NCBI GenBank assembly: GCA_017642535.1
Contig: JAGCOW010000048.1
Coordinates: 1 to 64,000 of the forward strand
DNA length: 64,000 nt
Direction of reading: 5' to 3'
DNA from: Bacteroidales bacterium
GTDB taxonomy: Bacteria > Bacteroidota > Bacteroidia > Bacteroidales > UBA1715
Notes under the pieces: model-generated
What the model saw: the letters and a program-made list of their open reading frames with translations, nothing else
What the model was told of the DNA's origin: nothing
Databases searched by the model: none
In this document: positions 16,274 to 25,020 of the stretch, piece by piece
How the letters are laid out: each line of letters opens with the position of its first letter
Numbering within the stretch: the first letter of the stretch is position 1
Made by a program: the position numbers and the translations under genes

Positions 16274-18604
16274 ATGAGAACCTATGCCTTATTTTTAGCA
16301 GCATTGTTGGTGAGAACAGCAAGTTTGTTTGCACAAACCAACTACACATGTACATTTTCTGCCAATGTGGCAATGGATAGTGTCAAGATAAAAAACATCG
16401 CTTCAAACGAAACTAAAATATTACACTACCCCGACAATATCATTACATTACAGAAATTTGAAAAGACAACAGTGCCTGTGGTGAAAAACACCATGCAAAC
16501 AAGAAAAATTGCCAATGACAAGGTAGCGATAAACGTGGGAAAAACAACGCAATTAAACGTAATAATGTTTTCTATCGACGGAACTGTTGTTACACGTTAC
16601 ACAAACTATATGAACGCTGGACAATACGTATTCCAGATTGGCGCATCTGCAGGAGTATACGTAGTTATGTTTTCTACCGATGAACAAACAGCTTCTGTAA
16701 AACTTTCGTTGCAAGAAAACACATCAACTGGTATTTTTGAGATAGAAAACAACGAGCAAATACCGTTTTTGAAATCTGCTGATGATATTATCACGTTTTA
16801 CGAAGGTGATGAGTTCGAGTTTACGGGATATTATAAAAAGCAGACAGAGATAAAATCGTGTACAATTGCAGAGGACAAAGAAATAATTTTTGATTTTGGT
16901 ACGGTTGAGATTGAAAATGGGGCAATAAAAGCGGCTTTTTCCATTTCGGCAAATAATCAGGTGTACTTTAGTCAAGGAAACCTCCAATATCAAGCAACTA
17001 CAAATACGTGGCGCTTTGCCGAGCATCAATGGGATTTCATAGGAACTCACTCTGTCACCACTGATGATCCAAGATATGGGGGAACAGTGGAAGGGAGCGA
17101 CAATTTAATGGTTTCTCCAATATATAATGGTTGGATAGATTTGTTTTGTTGGGGCACAAGTGGTTGGTATAGTGGTGCAAACCAATATAAACCATGGGCA
17201 AGCTGTCGCAATAATCCGAAAGATTTTAATGTTGGTGGAACAATTTGTAATAGTTTAACTGGCGCATACGCAAAAGCAGATTGGGGATATTACAATGCTA
17301 TTTCCAATGGAGGAAATTCAGCACGAATGTGGCGTACACTTACTAAAGCCGAACTGACATATTTAATTAAGGAAAGACCTAATGCCTCAAAATTACGTGG
17401 CGAGGCAACAGTAAACGAAGTGAATGGGATAGTTATTTTACCTGACAATTGGATCACACCTTCTAATATTACGTTTAATCCAGATTATGGATACGACAAG
17501 AACACCTATACTGTATCAGAATGGGCAAGAATGGAGGCAAACGGAGCTGTTTTCTTGCCATCTTCAGCAGATCGCGATCATGGTGTTCGGGAAACAGTTG
17601 ATAAATATGGAATCTATTGGCTTTCAACAAGAGATGGACGCTATGATTTTGGTAATTCATATGCGTTTTATTTTGACCGTAACCATATTTACGACTGTTA
17701 TAGTATTTTCCGTTGTCTTGGGGCTGCGGTACGGGTTGTGCAAGATGTGGACTTAACTGAAAGTCATACCTCCGGGGAAAGTTATGAAAATGAAATTCAA
17801 ACTGTAACCATTGAAAATGGGGCAATAAAAGCCTACTTTACTGGTGAATACGGGAAAAAAATTTACTTTTCGAAAGGGAATTTGCAATATCAGGCAAGTA
17901 CAAACACGTGGCGTTTTGCTGAACACCAGTATGACATTATTGGAGAAGATAACTCAAATATTTCCCCAACCTATGACGGTTGGATAGATTTGTTTGGTTG
18001 GGGGACAAGCGGTTGGAATAGCGGCGCTAATTCATATTTACCTCATTCTACAAGCACCAACGAATCCGATTACTTTTCTGGTGACACATGCGATAACGAC
18101 TTTACAGGAAAGTATGAAAACGTGGACTGGGGAATATTCAACAATATTTCCAATGGAGGAAACACCATAGGAATGTGGCGTACGCCAACTTTCAGAGATT
18201 GGTGTTATATAATATATAACAGGACGTATGCATCGTGTCTGCAAGGTGAAGCAACAATAAACGGCATCCCAGGACTCGTTCTATTACCAGACGATTGGAC
18301 AATGCCTTCCGGTATGACGTTTAATTCAGGTTATGGATTCGATAAGAACACATATACTGTATCAGAATGGGCAAAAATGGAAGAGTATGGAGCAGTGTTT
18401 CTACCTGCCTCAGGTTCTCGCATAGGTACTAACCTTAGATTTGTTGATAATAAAGGTGTTTATTGGTCAGCGTCAGATTATGACCAATCAAAATTATTAT
18501 ACCATTATGTCTTTTCATTTTCTTTTGACAATAAAAGTGGTGATACTGACTACTCCTTACCTCATGTAGGGGCATCTGTTCGCCTTATTCAAGATGTAAA
18601 ATGA
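16274..18604 (+). CDS. Secreted protein with two tandem C-type-lectin-like (DUF1566-like) domains
   Basis: The 776-residue protein starts with a signal peptide (MRTYALFLAALLVRTASLFAQ). A beta-rich region to about residue 150 follows, including a segment like a T9SS sorting domain (GVYVVMFSTDEQTASVKL). Two related domains then begin at residues ~210 and ~510. Each contains GNLQYQA-TNTWRFAEHQ, GWIDLF-WGTSGW, MWRT, LPDDW and EWA-ME--GAVFLP in the same order, ending in a VRVVQDV-type strand. This pattern fits the FGE/C-type-lectin-like folds common in Bacteroidales surface proteins. The second copy is about 30 residues shorter. Function is probably ligand binding at the cell surface. Confidence 0.75.
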   Translation: MRTYALFLAALLVRTASLFAQTNYTCTFSANVAMDSVKIKNIASNETKILHYPDNIITLQKFEKTTVPVVKNTMQTRKIANDKVAINVGKTTQLNVIMFSIDGTVVTRYTNYMNAGQYVFQIGASAGVYVVMFSTDEQTASVKLSLQENTSTGIFEIENNEQIPFLKSADDIITFYEGDEFEFTGYYKKQTEIKSCTIAEDKEIIFDFGTVEIENGAIKAAFSISANNQVYFSQGNLQYQATTNTWRFAEHQWDFIGTHSVTTDDPRYGGTVEGSDNLMVSPIYNGWIDLFCWGTSGWYSGANQYKPWASCRNNPKDFNVGGTICNSLTGAYAKADWGYYNAISNGGNSARMWRTLTKAELTYLIKERPNASKLRGEATVNEVNGIVILPDNWITPSNITFNPDYGYDKNTYTVSEWARMEANGAVFLPSSADRDHGVRETVDKYGIYWLSTRDGRYDFGNSYAFYFDRNHIYDCYSIFRCLGAAVRVVQDVDLTESHTSGESYENEIQTVTIENGAIKAYFTGEYGKKIYFSKGNLQYQASTNTWRFAEHQYDIIGEDNSNISPTYDGWIDLFGWGTSGWNSGANSYLPHSTSTNESDYFSGDTCDNDFTGKYENVDWGIFNNISNGGNTIGMWRTPTFRDWCYIIYNRTYASCLQGEATINGIPGLVLLPDDWTMPSGMTFNSGYGFDKNTYTVSEWAKMEEYGAVFLPASGSRIGTNLRFVDNKGVYWSASDYDQSKLLYHYVFSFSFDNKSGDTDYSLPHVGASVRLIQDVK

Positions 18605-18836
18605 CCTGATTTAAGCAAATTGCTATTTAAAATTCTTTACTATTTATTGTCTGTTTGCAGCTCCAATTCATATTCTTCCGCATTGAAATATACGACTTCT
18701 CTGTCGGAATATATTTTGTTACTATGCAATACGAGGGAAAAATGTTGATAGTAGAGATACACATCTTTTCTACGATTCTTTCCCCGAAAAAAAGAACAAA
18801 AAAATATTCCGATTTTACAGATTGGGCTTTTTTTTC

Positions 18837-18844
18837 TATATTTG
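18837..18844 (+). promoter_or_regulatory. -7 box for the GH8 gene
   Basis: TATATTTG is an exact TAnnTTTG match 28 nt upstream of ATG 18873. The rest of 18605-18836 shows no gene. Confidence 0.6.
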
Positions 18845-18872
18845 AAAGTTTCAAAAATATATTGTTATTATT

Positions 18873-20513
18873 ATGAAATTATTTTATCAATTCCTAGCAG
18901 CACTTATTTTTTGTGGAACTTTCTCGTTGTTTTCGGAAGCACAAAGCATTACATACGGAAGTGGCTATTCCGGACCATTATGTGGCGAAACAGGAAACGG
19001 AACTGGTGCTTACTACACAGGAGAATATCGAAACTTGTTTGTCGAAATTTTAGGAAAGTCGGAAAAACAAGTTCAAAACAAAATCAACAAAATCTGGGAG
19101 CATTTTTTCACCGTAGGTTCTTCATCGGCGGTCTATTACGAGGACGAACGAGACCACAACATGGCATATATTTATGATGTTGGCAACAAGGATGTGCGTA
19201 CCGAAGGACAATCGTACGGAATGATGATTGCCGTGCAACTTGACCACAAAACTGAATTTGACAAACTCTGGCGATGGGCAAAAAAATATATGCAACATCA
19301 AAGTGGCGTTTGGGAAGGATATTTTGCGTGGCAATGTAAAACCGACGGTTCAAAAATAGATGTTGGTTGTGCACCCGACGGCGAAGAATACTTTATCACA
19401 GCTTTGTTGTTGGCTTCAAACCGATGGGGCAACGACGGCGACATTGATTATAATGCCGAGGCACAATACATTTTGAAAAGCATTAGAAACAAAGTAGGCA
19501 ATGGCAGCGTTTACAATATGTACAACAGTGACAACCACATGGTTGTTTTTTCTCCTCTGGGTGAAAATATAAAGTTCAGCGACCCGTCGTACTGTTTGCC
19601 TGGTTTTATGGAACTATGGGCTCGTTGGGCTGAAACCGACAATGAATTCTGGTACGAAGCGGCAGAAGCGTCACGTGAGCTTTTACGATTGTCCTGCCAC
19701 AACGAATCAGGATTGTTCCCCGAATATAGCTTATTTGACGGAACACCATATCGCCCCAGTTGGCAACAATATGACACAAAACAATTCAAATTCGACGCTA
19801 TTCGTTGTGCATTGAACGTGGGCATGGATTACAACTGGTTTCGTACCGACAGCGTAAATCAAGTGGCAATGATGACCCGTCTGCTCAAGTTTTTTGAAAA
19901 AGACGAAATGCAACATGGATATTTTGACTGGAACGGAGACAATCCTTCGGGACCGTATAATGAAGGACTTGCAGGGACAAACGGCGTTGCTTGTTTTGCC
20001 GTTGACGACACAGAACTGACAAAACAATTTCTTCAAAAACTTTGGTTTACAACTCCTCCAACAGGGGAATGGCGTTATTTCAACGGCATGGTGTATTTCC
20101 TTTCAATGCTCAATATCTCGGGAAATTTCAGAATTTACAAACCTACTACGGGAATGGAAATAATTGACACAACCGTCAACGATACATATAATAATGTAAT
20201 CTATACGAAATCGACGGAATTTTCATACAACGAAGGATGTAAAATCTATCACGTCCACGTGAATGTAAAAACAAACCTTGCTCCCACATCAGACTGTGGA
20301 ACAATTTTATACCCCAACCCGGCAGAAAAAACGACAACAATAGCAACCAACAAGGAAATATCGTCGGTTAAAGTTAGAAATACCATAGGAAAAATCGTAA
20401 CAACCTCAACGACCAAAAGCATTGACGTGGCAAATCTGCCCAAAGGCACATACTTAGTCACAATACAATTCCTTGACAAAAGCAGAGAAATTGTGGAATT
20501 GGCAATCAATTAA
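18873..20513 (+). CDS. Secreted glycoside hydrolase family 8 enzyme with T9SS sorting domain
   Basis: The 546-residue protein begins with a signal peptide ending near EAQ. It carries a GH8 (alpha/alpha)6 catalytic domain at residues ~30-430. The GH8 signature is RTEGQSYGMMIAV, with the putative proton donor Glu111. The conserved CAPDGEEYF segment contains Asp169. The last ~75 residues form a type IX secretion sorting domain (TILYPNPAEK, then GKIV, then LPKGTYLVTIQF). GH8 members act on cellulose, xylan, chitosan or related beta-glycans, and I cannot choose between them. The enzyme is predicted to be secreted or surface attached. Confidence 0.92.
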   Translation: MKLFYQFLAALIFCGTFSLFSEAQSITYGSGYSGPLCGETGNGTGAYYTGEYRNLFVEILGKSEKQVQNKINKIWEHFFTVGSSSAVYYEDERDHNMAYIYDVGNKDVRTEGQSYGMMIAVQLDHKTEFDKLWRWAKKYMQHQSGVWEGYFAWQCKTDGSKIDVGCAPDGEEYFITALLLASNRWGNDGDIDYNAEAQYILKSIRNKVGNGSVYNMYNSDNHMVVFSPLGENIKFSDPSYCLPGFMELWARWAETDNEFWYEAAEASRELLRLSCHNESGLFPEYSLFDGTPYRPSWQQYDTKQFKFDAIRCALNVGMDYNWFRTDSVNQVAMMTRLLKFFEKDEMQHGYFDWNGDNPSGPYNEGLAGTNGVACFAVDDTELTKQFLQKLWFTTPPTGEWRYFNGMVYFLSMLNISGNFRIYKPTTGMEIIDTTVNDTYNNVIYTKSTEFSYNEGCKIYHVHVNVKTNLAPTSDCGTILYPNPAEKTTTIATNKEISSVKVRNTIGKIVTTSTTKSIDVANLPKGTYLVTIQFLDKSREIVELAIN

Positions 20514-20616
20514 ATCTATAAAAAACGAATGTTCGTCTATAAATGCAAATTTTGGCAAGATATATGAAATAATCAATTGCAATTAACGTTTTATCTATAA
20601 ACTAAATTTTAATGTT

Positions 20617-21045
20617 ATGAATGTAAAAGATTTCTTAATTGGAGCTTGCACAGCGATAGTTGGAGCAGCTGTTGGGGTTGTACTTTGTTGCACACTCTGT
20701 TGTAAAAAATGTGATAAACCTTGTGACAAACAAATGCCACCGTGTTCTACAGAACAAGTCCGTGGTCCACATCACGATTTTGACGGTCGCAAACATTTTG
20801 GGAAATGTGCAATGCAAATGGCTGATGAACTCAATTTGAGCGATGAACAAAAAGCACAAATCAAAACATTTGCTGACACGCAAAAAGAAGAGTTGAAACA
20901 AATTCACAAAAAATTTGACGAATCGTTCCAATCAATTTTGACAGACGAACAGAAAGCAAAATTCGAGGAATTGAAAGCTCAGAAAAAATGCCCGAAAGAC
21001 AAGAAATGTCCAAAAGACAAACCTCAAGATGAGGAAGAAGATTAA
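20617..21045 (+). CDS. Spy/CpxP-like Cys-rich membrane-anchored protein
   Basis: This 142-residue protein has an N-terminal hydrophobic helix (ACTAIVGAAVGVVLCCTLCC), followed by a cluster of Cys and Lys. A helical segment then follows (LNLSDEQKAQIKTFADTQ and SILTDEQKAKFEELK) that repeats the LTxxQ pattern of Spy/CpxP and heavy-metal-resistance proteins. The tail is Lys/Asp/Glu-rich with CPKDKKCPKDKP. It could be a periplasmic stress chaperone or metal-binding protein. The Cys pairs favour metal binding, but this is inference. It is followed directly by a terminator. Confidence 0.7.
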   Translation: MNVKDFLIGACTAIVGAAVGVVLCCTLCCKKCDKPCDKQMPPCSTEQVRGPHHDFDGRKHFGKCAMQMADELNLSDEQKAQIKTFADTQKEELKQIHKKFDESFQSILTDEQKAKFEELKAQKKCPKDKKCPKDKPQDEEED

Positions 21046-21050
21046 ACCTA

Positions 21051-21080
21051 AAGGGCTGCCTAAAACGACAGCCCTTTTTT
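21051..21080. terminator. Bidirectional terminator between convergent genes
   Basis: The stem AAGGGCTG / CAGCCCTT has a 10-nt loop and is followed by T residues on the plus strand. It lies between the plus-strand gene ending at 21045 and mnmD ending at 21084. Confidence 0.82.
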
Positions 21081-21083
21081 GTA

Positions 21084-21743
21084 TCACAATTTTACCGCCC
21101 GCAACATTTCCCGCTTTCCTGGCGGACCATCGGTTCGTTCAACCGAATATCCAACAGATTGCAAAGTTCGACGAACATCGCCTTTGGCACAATAGGTTGT
21201 TAGAATACCATTATTATTTGTATGTTCAAATAAATAGGCAAATATCTCCCTTGACCACATCGATTCTTGTTTATTCGGAGCAAACGCATCAAAATAAATC
21301 ACGTCAGCTATAGGAATTTCGGGTAACAAAGTCAAATCGGCACGAAGTTTCTGTAATGAAAACCACGGTGATATTTCCACCAAACTATCCCACTTTGCCG
21401 TATGCAGTTTTTCAAACAGAGCAACTGCACTCTCTCCTATCAAACTCGCATAATTCAGTTGAGAATATTCATCTGGTCCAAGTGGATATTTTTCTATGGA
21501 AACATAGGTAGTCTTTCGTTGAGATTTTTCTGTTTCCAAGGCCGTCAGCAAAGCGTTCAGACCAGTTCCAAATCCAACCTCAAACACCGTTGGTTGAGAA
21601 ACCTGTGAAAACTGATATGCTTTTGAAATGTATATATGCAGTGCTTCTTGAATAGCCCCGTTCGTTGAATGATAATGTTCGTCCAGTTCTGGAATATAAA
21701 TGGTATGAGAACCATCGAGCGTATATTGTAAGATATGCGTCAT
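21084..21743 (-). CDS. mnmD: tRNA (5-methylaminomethyl-2-thiouridine)(34) methyltransferase, MnmD type
   Basis: The 219-residue protein is the stand-alone methyltransferase half of MnmC. It methylates the aminomethyl group of the wobble uridine in mnm5s2U. The SAM motif is VFEVGFGTGLNALLT, the family-specific segment is IYFDAFAPNKQESMW, and the C-terminus is DGPPGKREMLRA, which matches the MnmD signature. The upstream gene overlaps it by 4 bp (ATGA), so it is translationally coupled to the LRR gene. Confidence 0.92.
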   Translation of the reverse strand: MTHILQYTLDGSHTIYIPELDEHYHSTNGAIQEALHIYISKAYQFSQVSQPTVFEVGFGTGLNALLTALETEKSQRKTTYVSIEKYPLGPDEYSQLNYASLIGESAVALFEKLHTAKWDSLVEISPWFSLQKLRADLTLLPEIPIADVIYFDAFAPNKQESMWSREIFAYLFEHTNNNGILTTYCAKGDVRRTLQSVGYSVERTDGPPGKREMLRAVKL

Positions 21744-23077
21744 TCGTTTTCGCCCTCGTTTTGCTCCATCGTTCCGTTTTCAGTTGTTTCTGCATTGGAT
21801 TTCACATAATTAATAATGATAAGCGGCGAACGGCGTTTGAGCGCGTCAGTATGAACCGACAAAACATCTTCATCTAAAATGATTTCCTTTATCTTTTTTG
21901 CGGCATAAAACGGCTGCAAATGCTCTATTGGCGTATAACCAATGTTGATTCTCGATAATTTTTCACAATGTTCCATTCCTTCGATTGATGAAATCTGCGT
22001 GTGAGAGCAATCAAAATCCGTCAATGAAATACAGCCAGCCAATGGCGAAACGTCTGTAATCAACGTGTGAGAAATGTTCAACCGTTTCAGTTTATCCATA
22101 ACCGACAACACCGAAATATCGGCAACATTGGTGTAGGAAATATCCAACTTCTCAAGATTGACGCTTGGTTCAAGTTCTGCAACAGAAGATACCTGCGTAT
22201 GCGACGCATTCAATTCCTTCATATTGACCTTATTTTTCAAGAATGCGACATTTTTTGCCGAGCTATGCGAAATATCAACTTTTTTCAGTCGTGTAGCACG
22301 AATCAACATATCAAAATTGCCAATAGAATCGCACCCTATGGCATAAAATTCCTGCAAACGCGACGTACTACTATACAAAAATCCCAACGATTTCAATCTG
22401 TCACATTCCGAAACGTTCACTTTGGTAAATGTGGCAACGTCGGAAAACACGTCCAAAGTAGCATCAGTTGCCTGAGGATTGTACGAAACGTCCAACAGTG
22501 TAAGTTGATTGAGAGCAGCCAACGTATCATAATTTATAAACGTATGCGAACTTCCCGATATGTTTAACTTTTTGAGTTGTTTCATCTTAGCCAAAAATCC
22601 CAACGAAGCCAATGGAGATTTTTCAAACGACACACTTTCCAAGTTTTGCAATTCACTCAATGACTCATAGTCAATTACATCGGTCGATATTACTAAAAGT
22701 TCTTTGAGCGAGGCGACCTCAGCCAGCGGAGCAAGCGAAATCGGCTCCTGCGTATGACATTTTTTCAATTGAAGAGACTCCAATTCCTTCAGTTTTTTCA
22801 CTGATGACAAGTCGGTTATTTCTTGCGTGTTTTCAACAACTAACTTCTTAATCCACTTAAATTTAGAGCATACCGCATCAAAATCCGACTGCGAAATATC
22901 GGTTCCAAACTGTACAAGACGATTTTCTATCTCGGGTATTTTCTGGATTTCGTTCAGCACCGAAGCCGATGCGTCATAAATTCGCACACTCACCGTAGAA
23001 AGCGAATATCCATTGTATTGTGCGGAACACACGAAAACCGAACAGATTAGAACAATTACACTGAAAAATTTTCTCAT
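21740..23077 (-). CDS. Secreted leucine-rich repeat protein
   Basis: This 445-residue protein has a signal peptide (MRKFFSVIVLICSVFVCSAQ) and then about fourteen leucine-rich repeats of ~22-23 residues. Examples are LKRLNISHTLITDVSPLAG and MKELNASHTQVSSVAELEP. The repeats are of the short bacterial internalin/BspA-like kind. The C-terminus is polar and acidic, without a T9SS sorting signal. The role is probably protein or glycan binding in the periplasm or at the surface. The coupling to mnmD is conserved only in layout and does not suggest a shared function. Confidence 0.82.
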   Translation of the reverse strand: MRKFFSVIVLICSVFVCSAQYNGYSLSTVSVRIYDASASVLNEIQKIPEIENRLVQFGTDISQSDFDAVCSKFKWIKKLVVENTQEITDLSSVKKLKELESLQLKKCHTQEPISLAPLAEVASLKELLVISTDVIDYESLSELQNLESVSFEKSPLASLGFLAKMKQLKKLNISGSSHTFINYDTLAALNQLTLLDVSYNPQATDATLDVFSDVATFTKVNVSECDRLKSLGFLYSSTSRLQEFYAIGCDSIGNFDMLIRATRLKKVDISHSSAKNVAFLKNKVNMKELNASHTQVSSVAELEPSVNLEKLDISYTNVADISVLSVMDKLKRLNISHTLITDVSPLAGCISLTDFDCSHTQISSIEGMEHCEKLSRINIGYTPIEHLQPFYAAKKIKEIILDEDVLSVHTDALKRRSPLIIINYVKSNAETTENGTMEQNEGENE

Positions 23078-23091
23078 CGAAAAAGTTTTTT

Positions 23092-23121
23092 CAAAGATAA
23101 TTAGTTTTAGGTAATAACAAA
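23092..23121 (-). promoter_or_regulatory. Promoter of the LRR-mnmD operon
   Basis: The minus strand has TTTG (23118-23121), an 18-nt spacer and TATCTTTG (23092-23099), close to the TTTG-N19-21-TAnnTTTG consensus. The box lies 14 nt upstream of ATG 23077. Confidence 0.7.
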
Positions 23122-23135
23122 AAAATGATTTTGTA

Positions 23136-23166
23136 TTTGCATAAAAAGAAAAGAATTGTACATTTA
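23136..23166 (+). promoter_or_regulatory. Promoter of the four-helix membrane protein gene
   Basis: TTTG (23136-23139), a 19-nt spacer and TACATTTA (23159-23166) fit the Bacteroidota consensus with one mismatch. It is divergent from the LRR promoter and leaves a ~53-nt 5' UTR before ATG 23227. Confidence 0.6.
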
Positions 23167-23226
23167 CACGATGTAAAATTTATTAATCACGCACGGGCTT
23201 TGTTTCGTGCATAAAACGTAAAATCT

Positions 23227-24081
23227 ATGGCAGAAAAAAAAGAACACAAAATCATTACGAGTGATGCTGCGAAAACAGCAAGTAGCAAGGGTGTAGCGGC
23301 ACAACAAATCGCCCAATCGACAGTAGGCCTTCGTATTGGCTCAGTAGTACTTTGGATTGTAGCTCTTGTAGCGGAATTTCTTGCAATCAAGGCAAGTTTC
23401 ATCCCAGCTCCGGCAGAAGACGAAGAAGCAACTTTATTTATGGGAATGGCTCCATTCACTGCTCTCATCGTTTTCTTGGTAATTGACCTTATTTGCGTCA
23501 TTGGAGGTTCATTGTTGTGGAAGAAAGCTAACCACATTCACCCTGCTTCCGAAAAGAATGCTCTCACATTCTGGTTGTGGAACAACTTGGGCGTGATTAT
23601 GGCTGCTGTAGCATTCATTCCATTCATCATCTTATTGCTTACTAACAAAAACGCCGATCAAAAGACAAAAACAGTCGGAACAATCGTTGCCGTTGTTGCA
23701 ATGTTGATTGCCGGATTTAGCAGTTATGACTATAATCCATATTCAGCAGAAGAACAACAAGAAATCTTGAAAATGGAAGAAGCTACTTCAACAGTATTTT
23801 GGACTGAAGGAGGAAAAGTATTCCACATTTATGAAGATTGTCAACATTTGAACCAATCAGAGGAATTGCACCAAACAACAACCCAAGAAGCAGAACAAGC
23901 TGGTAAGGAACGTTTGTGCAAGACCTGCTTGAAACGTCACGAAAAAGAAGTTGCCGAAACTCCTGCAGAAGTTTCAGAAGAAGGTCAATCTGCACTTGAA
24001 GAAGCCTCAGAAACAGTAAATGACGCTGTTGAAGATGTAAAGGAAGTAAAGAACGAAGTTGAAGAAGCAGTTGAAGAATAA
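23227..24081 (+). CDS. Membrane protein with C-terminal Cys/His motif and acidic tail
   Basis: The 284-residue protein has four predicted membrane helices between residues ~35 and 165 (SVVLWIVALVAEFLAI and others). A soluble segment follows, with VFWTEGGKVFHIYEDCQHL, then GKERLCKTCLKRH. The Cys/His spacing (CxH then CxxC) resembles a small zinc-binding module found at the end of other membrane proteins. The last ~45 residues are a Glu/Val-rich helix. I do not know its function. It is monocistronic, between a divergent promoter and a terminator. Confidence 0.7.
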   Translation: MAEKKEHKIITSDAAKTASSKGVAAQQIAQSTVGLRIGSVVLWIVALVAEFLAIKASFIPAPAEDEEATLFMGMAPFTALIVFLVIDLICVIGGSLLWKKANHIHPASEKNALTFWLWNNLGVIMAAVAFIPFIILLLTNKNADQKTKTVGTIVAVVAMLIAGFSSYDYNPYSAEEQQEILKMEEATSTVFWTEGGKVFHIYEDCQHLNQSEELHQTTTQEAEQAGKERLCKTCLKRHEKEVAETPAEVSEEGQSALEEASETVNDAVEDVKEVKNEVEEAVEE

Positions 24082-24101
24082 TCTTACTCTGTAAAACCCA
24101 A

Positions 24102-24134
24102 AATCCTTCCCCGCGATGCGAGGAAGGATTTTTT
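24102..24134. terminator. Bidirectional terminator between the membrane protein gene and fabI
   Basis: The 9-bp stem AATCCTTCC / GGAAGGATT has a GC-rich 11-nt loop and T-runs on both strands. It lies between converging genes and overlaps the fabI stop by 2 bp. Confidence 0.85.
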
Positions 24135-24981
24135 ATTTTGTATCCTCTGTATCAATTGATTTACGGAAACTATTGATGAGCGACGGTGTAAGCAATGTAT
24201 TAGAAAAACCGCCGTCGTTATAAATGGTCTGCATAGTTACTCGTTTGGTGTAGTCGGAAAACATCATCACGCACACATCAGCAAGATCGTCGGCAGTCGC
24301 ATTGCCCAATGGAGCAAGTTGATTCGAATACGAGAAAAAGTAAGATTCTTCGTTCCAATGACTACCAGCTTTTGTCGGTACAGGCGACTGTGAAATCGCA
24401 TTTACACGAATTTGTTTCTGTTCGCCGAGAATACGACCAAAGTTCCGAACGATAGATTCCAAAAGAGCTTTCGCGTCCGACATATCATTGTAGCCAGCCA
24501 TACTTCGTTCCGATGCTATGTATGTGATAGTCAGCACCGAAGCCCCCCTCTTCAAAACATTAAGACGATGAGCGGTCTGGAGCAACTTATGGAACGACAA
24601 AGCAGAAATATCAAGTGTTTTTTGAAAATACGAATAACAAAGATTATCGTATGATTTACGACGACGCAAATTTAAAGACTGAGCAACAGAATGGAGTATG
24701 AAATCTATTTGACCGCCCAGTAATTTCTGCGATTCGAGCAATAAATGTTCCAAATCATCTTCATTCGTCGCATCACACGGTATAAACGGCATATTGACTG
24801 AAGAAGCCAATTTTTCGGAAGATCCGAGTTTTGCGGCAGCTTTCGTATTAGTGATGACAATATTTGCACCTTCGTCAACACAATGTTTTGCAACAGCCCA
24901 TGCAAGGGATTTCTCATTAAACACTCCGAAAATAATACCTCTTTTCCCTGCTAAAATATGTTTTGATTCAGTCGTATCCAT
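24133..24981 (-). CDS. fabI: Enoyl-[acyl-carrier-protein] reductase (NADH)
   Basis: FabI reduces trans-2-enoyl-ACP in the last step of each fatty acid elongation cycle. The start is typical (LAGKRGIIFGVFNEKSLAWAVA). Further motifs are DFILHSVAQ and YNDMSDAK, which gives the Tyr-x6-Lys catalytic spacing. The latter reads MAGYNDMSDAK rather than the usual YNVMGxAK, a small deviation. The substrate loop region is SQSPVPTKAG. At 282 residues it is slightly longer than the ~260 typical, through a C-terminal tail. It probably shares the aspartokinase transcript, with a 39-bp gap. Confidence 0.9.
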   Translation of the reverse strand: MDTTESKHILAGKRGIIFGVFNEKSLAWAVAKHCVDEGANIVITNTKAAAKLGSSEKLASSVNMPFIPCDATNEDDLEHLLLESQKLLGGQIDFILHSVAQSLNLRRRKSYDNLCYSYFQKTLDISALSFHKLLQTAHRLNVLKRGASVLTITYIASERSMAGYNDMSDAKALLESIVRNFGRILGEQKQIRVNAISQSPVPTKAGSHWNEESYFFSYSNQLAPLGNATADDLADVCVMMFSDYTKRVTMQTIYNDGGFSNTLLTPSLINSFRKSIDTEDTK

Positions 24982-25020
24982 TACTACTTAATCACAAGGT
25001 CGTTATTTTCTTTTTTGGGG

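Noticed and set aside
18605-18872. Short overlapping frames on both strands between the 776-residue gene and GH8
   Set aside because: Sequence is AT-rich, frames overlap each other and no motif, start signal or promoter supports them except the GH8 promoter.
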